Below are positions 12,501-18,500 of a DNA stretch of 21,072 nucleotides, piece by piece. The translations under genes and the position numbers were made by a program. Location: contig BLXT01005858.1 in the NCBI GenBank assembly GCA_019648995.1, positions 562,582 through 583,653 of the forward strand, written 5' to 3'. Position 1 is the stretch's first letter; each line of letters opens with the position of its first letter. Source of the stretch: Plakobranchus ocellatus (Eukaryota > Mollusca > Gastropoda > Plakobranchidae). Below the pieces are notes generated by a model. That model was not told where the DNA came from. It made no database searches and saw only the letters and a list, made by a program, of their open reading frames with translations.

Positions 12501-15500
12501 ACTGTAGATGCTTTGCTCAAGGACCGAGTGTCTGAGCTCCCTTCACGGTAAATGAGCCTAGGATTTAATTTTTTCCTCTCTAAAAATATGATGTAGTGCC
12601 TATACAAGAAATAATCTCTGTTCGACTTCTGCCTCTTGGTACCAAAAAAATTTGCCATTACTGGTGCAATACTAAAAGCTTAACAATATACACAGTAAAG
12701 AAAGCGTCTATAAACTGTCTCAGTGTCCCTTCAAACAAATTTCCTTTTCTATCATTTTTTTCTCTGTAACCAACATCCTCACCACACAAAGTACCCACCG
12801 TCTGATATCCCATTTTTCGCAGGGTCCTGATGGCAGAGACAGCACACCAGTCAAACTCGACAGAGCTGCCAATATGGTAAGGGCCACAACCCATCACCAT
12901 GACACCTTTACCATTGAAATCAATGTCATGCTCCTGCAGATATAAGGATAAGGATTGTGTACGTCAGACAAGGGAATAGAATAAATTTAGCCTGATCTAT
13001 TTCACTTTATATATATAACGTCAGACAAGGGAATAGCATAAATTTAGCCTGATCTATTTCACTTTATATATATATAACTGTACTCCACTCTGCACATTTT
13101 ATGATGTGAATGATGATAGTGATGATGATGATGATGATTGTTATGATCGTAATGTCAGTGCTAAACATGATAATGGGTCAGTGATTATCATGATCATTGG
13201 ATTTTTGTGCATAGCCTGTGCACAACATGGAGATTTCGGTCTTTCAGACCCTCTGTCAGACCAGGGTCAGGTGGCATGCCTCAACTCACAGCAGAAGAAT
13301 CACTGCAGATCTTAGGGCCAGTTAGCTATACACTGTGCCACCATCGCCCTTAATATTATGCAGACTATGCTAAGTCATCAAAACAAAACCACTGCCTGAA
13401 ACGATAATTACAAAAAAAGAGATTGTTGTGTTTAAATTCTGTAGTTCTGTAGACTCACCATGCCATTGTAAGTGTAATACAGGTAGTTTGTCTTGGCAGG
13501 GTATTCTGCAGCCATTGTGTCAATCTGGCAAGTGGAAAATCACATGCAGGAGCAACTAAGAAATACTATATGCCTTAATGAATCATTTGCTTTCACAAAG
13601 AAGAAAAAAGGAAATAAAACAGAGGGGTCAGGATTTTAAAGCATCACATAAAATGTAATAGATCGAATCACGAGAGTTACAGTGTTCTCTGTAAACATTA
13701 ACCACCTTTAAGCTTTTTTGGTGTTTTTTTTAAAATTAGATCTAAATCTAAAAAAAAACCTCTGAGTTCTAGATCTTAAAACAACAGTTTCATGTAGATT
13801 ATGTTGCAAAATAATGGCTATTTTGAGTTTATAGTGACATGAAAAAAATATAAAAATCAATATTTTCCTTAAAAACACATTTTCTTTTTTAAATATAATG
13901 AAAAAAAAAAAGAAACTTCAGAAAAAAAAAACAGACGGACAAGCTAAAAATCACTTTCTTGATAGAACATACCCTATTAAAATATCACACATCCAATTAA
14001 TTCTTTCCTTCTACAAAGCCCATCACAATGGCTCAAAGGTGTTTCTTTATTTCATACAAATATAAACTTAATTTTCTGAGTTTAAAAAGAAGTTGCAGTG
14101 TTAAACTTAAGTGCCAAAGACTTGCCTGCTTCACCCAGGGCGTGACCGACATGAAATAACGCATCTTGCGGACGTCAGACTCAGTCACACCCCAAAAACT
14201 GGCCAGCTGCTTGTCAGAGAATCCTGCCTGTTTGGCCGCATGTAACAACTCTTTATTTTTTTCACTGAATAAAAAAAAAAAGATTTGACTCGAGATTAAT
14301 TTATTTGCAAAAATGTTTCAATGTGCACTAAATGCAAAATAACATTCCTTCCATTTCACACCCCCAATTTGAATATGACAATGTAAAAGGCTGTGTATTT
14401 CATTTGTAATAATAAGATCATATTGTTTGTGATTAAAGCTCACGTACTTGTTGTCTGTTTAACAAACTAGGCTAAAGCTTTGTCTGCATTTCCCCATGTT
14501 AAAAATATTTCTGCAGCTAATTTCACTTTTGTATTCTTTATTTTTGCGTCAAAGGCCTTGCCTTGAGGTAGCCTAATTCCAACATTCTAGCCTTATATTG
14601 GCCTAATTGTCCTTTCTTGCATGAGTATTTCTTCTAGCCAGTACCTAGAAAGTAGACTTTTAGATTCTATGCTCATTTTCATGTACAATTCCCAGCAGGC
14701 CTAGTCTTATCCATTCTGCTGTGCTATAGATAAAAGCTGAGACTGCCTGAGGATTCCTTTCTTTTACATTATATTTTATTCAAATAAGATCCTTGTTTAG
14801 CTACGAGGAACTACACTCCAAGTATAAGTATCCTGGTTCACTGCAACTGATGCCATACCAATTTTGTCATCTTAGCTTTTCTACCAATTTTCCTACCAAC
14901 TTTTCCCAGCAATTTTCATTGTAATTAAAAATGTAAAAAACCAAGCTGACTTCACTTCATTCATTTTGTGAAAAAGTTAGTGAGGTTAAAACAAGATTGA
15001 GAAATTCTCGTGGTGTCCTTTCAAATGTAGTCAGAATTAAAAACTGAGTTTTATCAACTATCACAAGACAAGATAGAAAAAGAGACAAAGAAATGGACAA
15101 ACATAAAGATTGATATATGGACCAACAAAGACGGGCAGATTGACTAATAGAGAGGAAGACAAATGCCATAAACTGAGAGACAGACTGATGGACAGCCAGA
15201 CAGGCAAATTCAGACAGAGAGAAAGATAGACATATAAGCAAAGATAGATGGATGGGCAAGGCAACTGACAAATGGATAAACATAAACAGGCAGATCGACC
15301 AACAGAGATAGCCAGATGGATAAAAAGAAAGACAGACAGACATTTAGAGAAACAGACAGATGGACACACACACACACACAGGCAGATGGATAAAGATAGA
15401 TGGATGAACAAACACAGAAATAGATAGAGACACTTAGAGAGACAGACAGATGGTCAACGGGTGAATAAGCGAAAAGATACATGGAGGAAAGGCAAGACAG

Positions 15501-18500
15501 ACGGACAGACAGACTGATGGGCAAAGAGGCAGAAGGTAGACAAACAGAGAGACAAGTGGCCACACAGAGAGACAAACAAATGGACAAAGAAGGATGGATG
15601 GACAAACAGCAAGACAGACATGGACAAATAGAGAGTCAGAGAGGTGACTAAACAGAGAGACGGATAGAAGAGTTAGACAAACAAGGACACTTACTTTGGA
15701 GCAGCTCTAAGCTTGTCCTCCATGACCGTGAGATCCTGCAGTTTGTGTAGAAACCACTTGTCTATTTTCGTCAGGTTGTGGATGTCATCAACAGTGTAAC
15801 CGGACTGGAACGCCTGCAGAATTCATAAACAAGTAAATTTTATTATACCATCTCCAGTCATTGGAATTATTTCAATGATATTTTACTATCCGTAATTTGT
15901 GAATTTTGCAGCACTTCGTGTAAATTTGATTAAAGTTGTGTTTTGTGCCAAGGTATTGATATCTCCTTGGTTTATAAATCATTGTTGAGAATATAAATGT
16001 GTAGTAATAAAAAAAAGGAATCATTTTGCTGTAGAGAGAATTTTAATTACTGATCAATGGAGGCATAAAGTAAGTCCTATACTTAGTCCAAGCCTTGCCG
16101 GACATTCTGAGGTAGTTTGCCATTGTTTTCTTCACCACCTAGTAACCATAAAGCTGGATGATCACAGAAAAGAAATGAAAAACCATCTTAGCCTGAACTG
16201 GAATTCAAATCTCAGACCTCTCACATAGTAGCCGCCTGCCCTACCAGATGAGCCTTCCCTCCTTGAAATAAAAATACCCTTGTCATAATTCCTAACCCTC
16301 ATAAGCTCTGTGAGAGTCTTGTAGTGTTTGATTCTTCTACAATCCAAGGTTGGTGTTCCATAGGAAGCATACATGCTATTTTTCCATGGCAATTTTTCTA
16401 AAAAGATATCTTTTTGTCTGGTGGCACTACTCAAATACATTCTAAATGGCTTTTTCTTTTCAAAACATTTACAACCATTGGCACCATGAGAATTTGTTTT
16501 TAGACCTCAACAAACAAATTGCAGCCTTTGTTTAACAAAAGTTCTTTAATAAGCTCTGAGAAGATGGATTTGGAGTATGAAGTGTAGGGACTTCATCAAT
16601 GCAATACTTGCCTGTTTTTGTTTTTTCACTTTTTTTTAATAACGATTCATTGACTCTTCCAGAGGTAATACTGATAATTATTGGACTGCTCTGTCTGGGT
16701 CTACAGAGGCTATGCAGTGGTTTGTATGTGTTGTACACAGTTACAGTGAACAGTTTATTGTGTGTGGAGCTATCAGAAAAAGACTGCTTTTGTTTCTGAG
16801 AAGAGATTTCTATTACCTGGCATACCAGGTCATCCTAAATAACTTACCACCAGAAGAGTCAGTTGAAATCACTTACATGAGCTGCAGAGCTACCATAAAG
16901 CCTTTACAAAACCTATGTCCTACTGCTGTACCGAGTGTCTTACCTTAGCTAGAGTGTGTATCCTGATGTTGTTAGGCTTGGTCAGATTTTCCTCCATGTT
17001 AAAATCGTCACTGTATGTCTTCCCGGCCGGCAGTGTGGATGAAAATCCCATAACGCTTGGGTGAGTCATTCGAAGGGCCTTCTGCAAGGATTCCTCAAAT
17101 GTTCGGCCTATAGCCATCACCTTGAAAATAGAAAGAGTCATCAAAATATTGGTTTTATAATACATATTTAGCGTATGCTTTAAATCCTGATAGACCAAAC
17201 ATTGACATATTTTGAGTTACTTATATTGCAATCCAATATAGCTGCATCCTTTTTTTTTTTAATAATAGAACTTTAGAAAGTGTGGTGGTGTCAAAATAGT
17301 CAACAGAAATCAGCGTGGAAATTTCTATCCCATTCAAGATTACCTTACATTCTATAGATCTGACATCAACTCAAAGTTGAGAGAGTTAATGACACAAACA
17401 TACAACTCACCGTTTAAAAACCACTTCCTCATAATGCACCGAAAAGCTTGTTAATTTGTTTTTGAACACATTTTCAATTACTAGTTATTAGTGAGCCATT
17501 GCTTTGGCCTACACAGGAATTGTGAACAGTTAATATAACTTTGTCTACTTTAACAATCTAGAACCTCTGTTCTGAAGTCTAATACAATTCAAACAGCTTG
17601 GTTGCTTTATTAAACTTGGTATTATCAAAGGTTGACAACGTAGCAAGGCAGAGGACAATTAGTGTTTATTTTCAATCTGTACAACAGTCTTCAAAATTTG
17701 TTAAAAGAGATGTCCTCTGAAGTTTCATATAAAATTGTATTTGAGTCACTAAAGAGAAGGATGTGCTAAAGGAGCAGGCAGAAATTGGATCCAGCAAGGC
17801 TAATACTTGAGCTTGGGAAATTCTTATCTTGAGCCTGGCCTCCATCATCATCATCACCACCACCACCACTATTATCAGCATCATGATCATCATTATTACC
17901 ACCACCACCATCATTATCATCATCATCATCATCCTGTACCAATATGCTCACCTCGCCAACACTCTTCATAGAGCTTCCTATATCGGAACTCATGTTCTGA
18001 AATCGGTCCAAGTCCCACCGTGGTATCTTGGTAACAATGTAGTCCAGCGATGGCTCAAAGCAGGCACTGGTCATCTGAGTGGTTGTGTTGACAAGTCCAG
18101 GGAGATCCATGCCCAAGGCCAACTTGGCAGCCACGAAGGCCAGAGGGTAGCTAGAGGTCAGAGGTTAAGGGTCAGGTGATACATTCCAAGAAAAAAGTAT
18201 TGTTACTACACTATTGTAGCTCTATAATTTTTATTCAGTATAAGAAGCAAGCCCTAGGGGCTTTTACTAAAGCTCTCAATAATGGTTTGTTTTATTTTTT
18301 TACTATAAAACAGTCTGTTGCTCTTCAATGTACTCAAAATTAATTGATTTCAAAAATATTTTTTTTATTTTATTTTTCAAAAATGAGAGTGAGGGATTAA
18401 CAAATCTAAAGAATATCTAGGTCTGAGCCGAAAAGGTCAACAAAGAAACCTAATCTAAATCGTTCATCAGATATATTCTCCTAAATCGTTAATCAGCTAT

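Noticed and set aside
14957-15605. Three overlapping minus-strand open frames rich in Cys, Leu, Ser
   Set aside because: They are translations of the GACA/GATG tandem array in different frames; low complexity, no start context, inside a CPS1 intron.
17829-18179. Plus-strand open frame of 116 codons with Ile/Thr repeats
   Set aside because: Antisense of exon D plus the triplet microsatellite.
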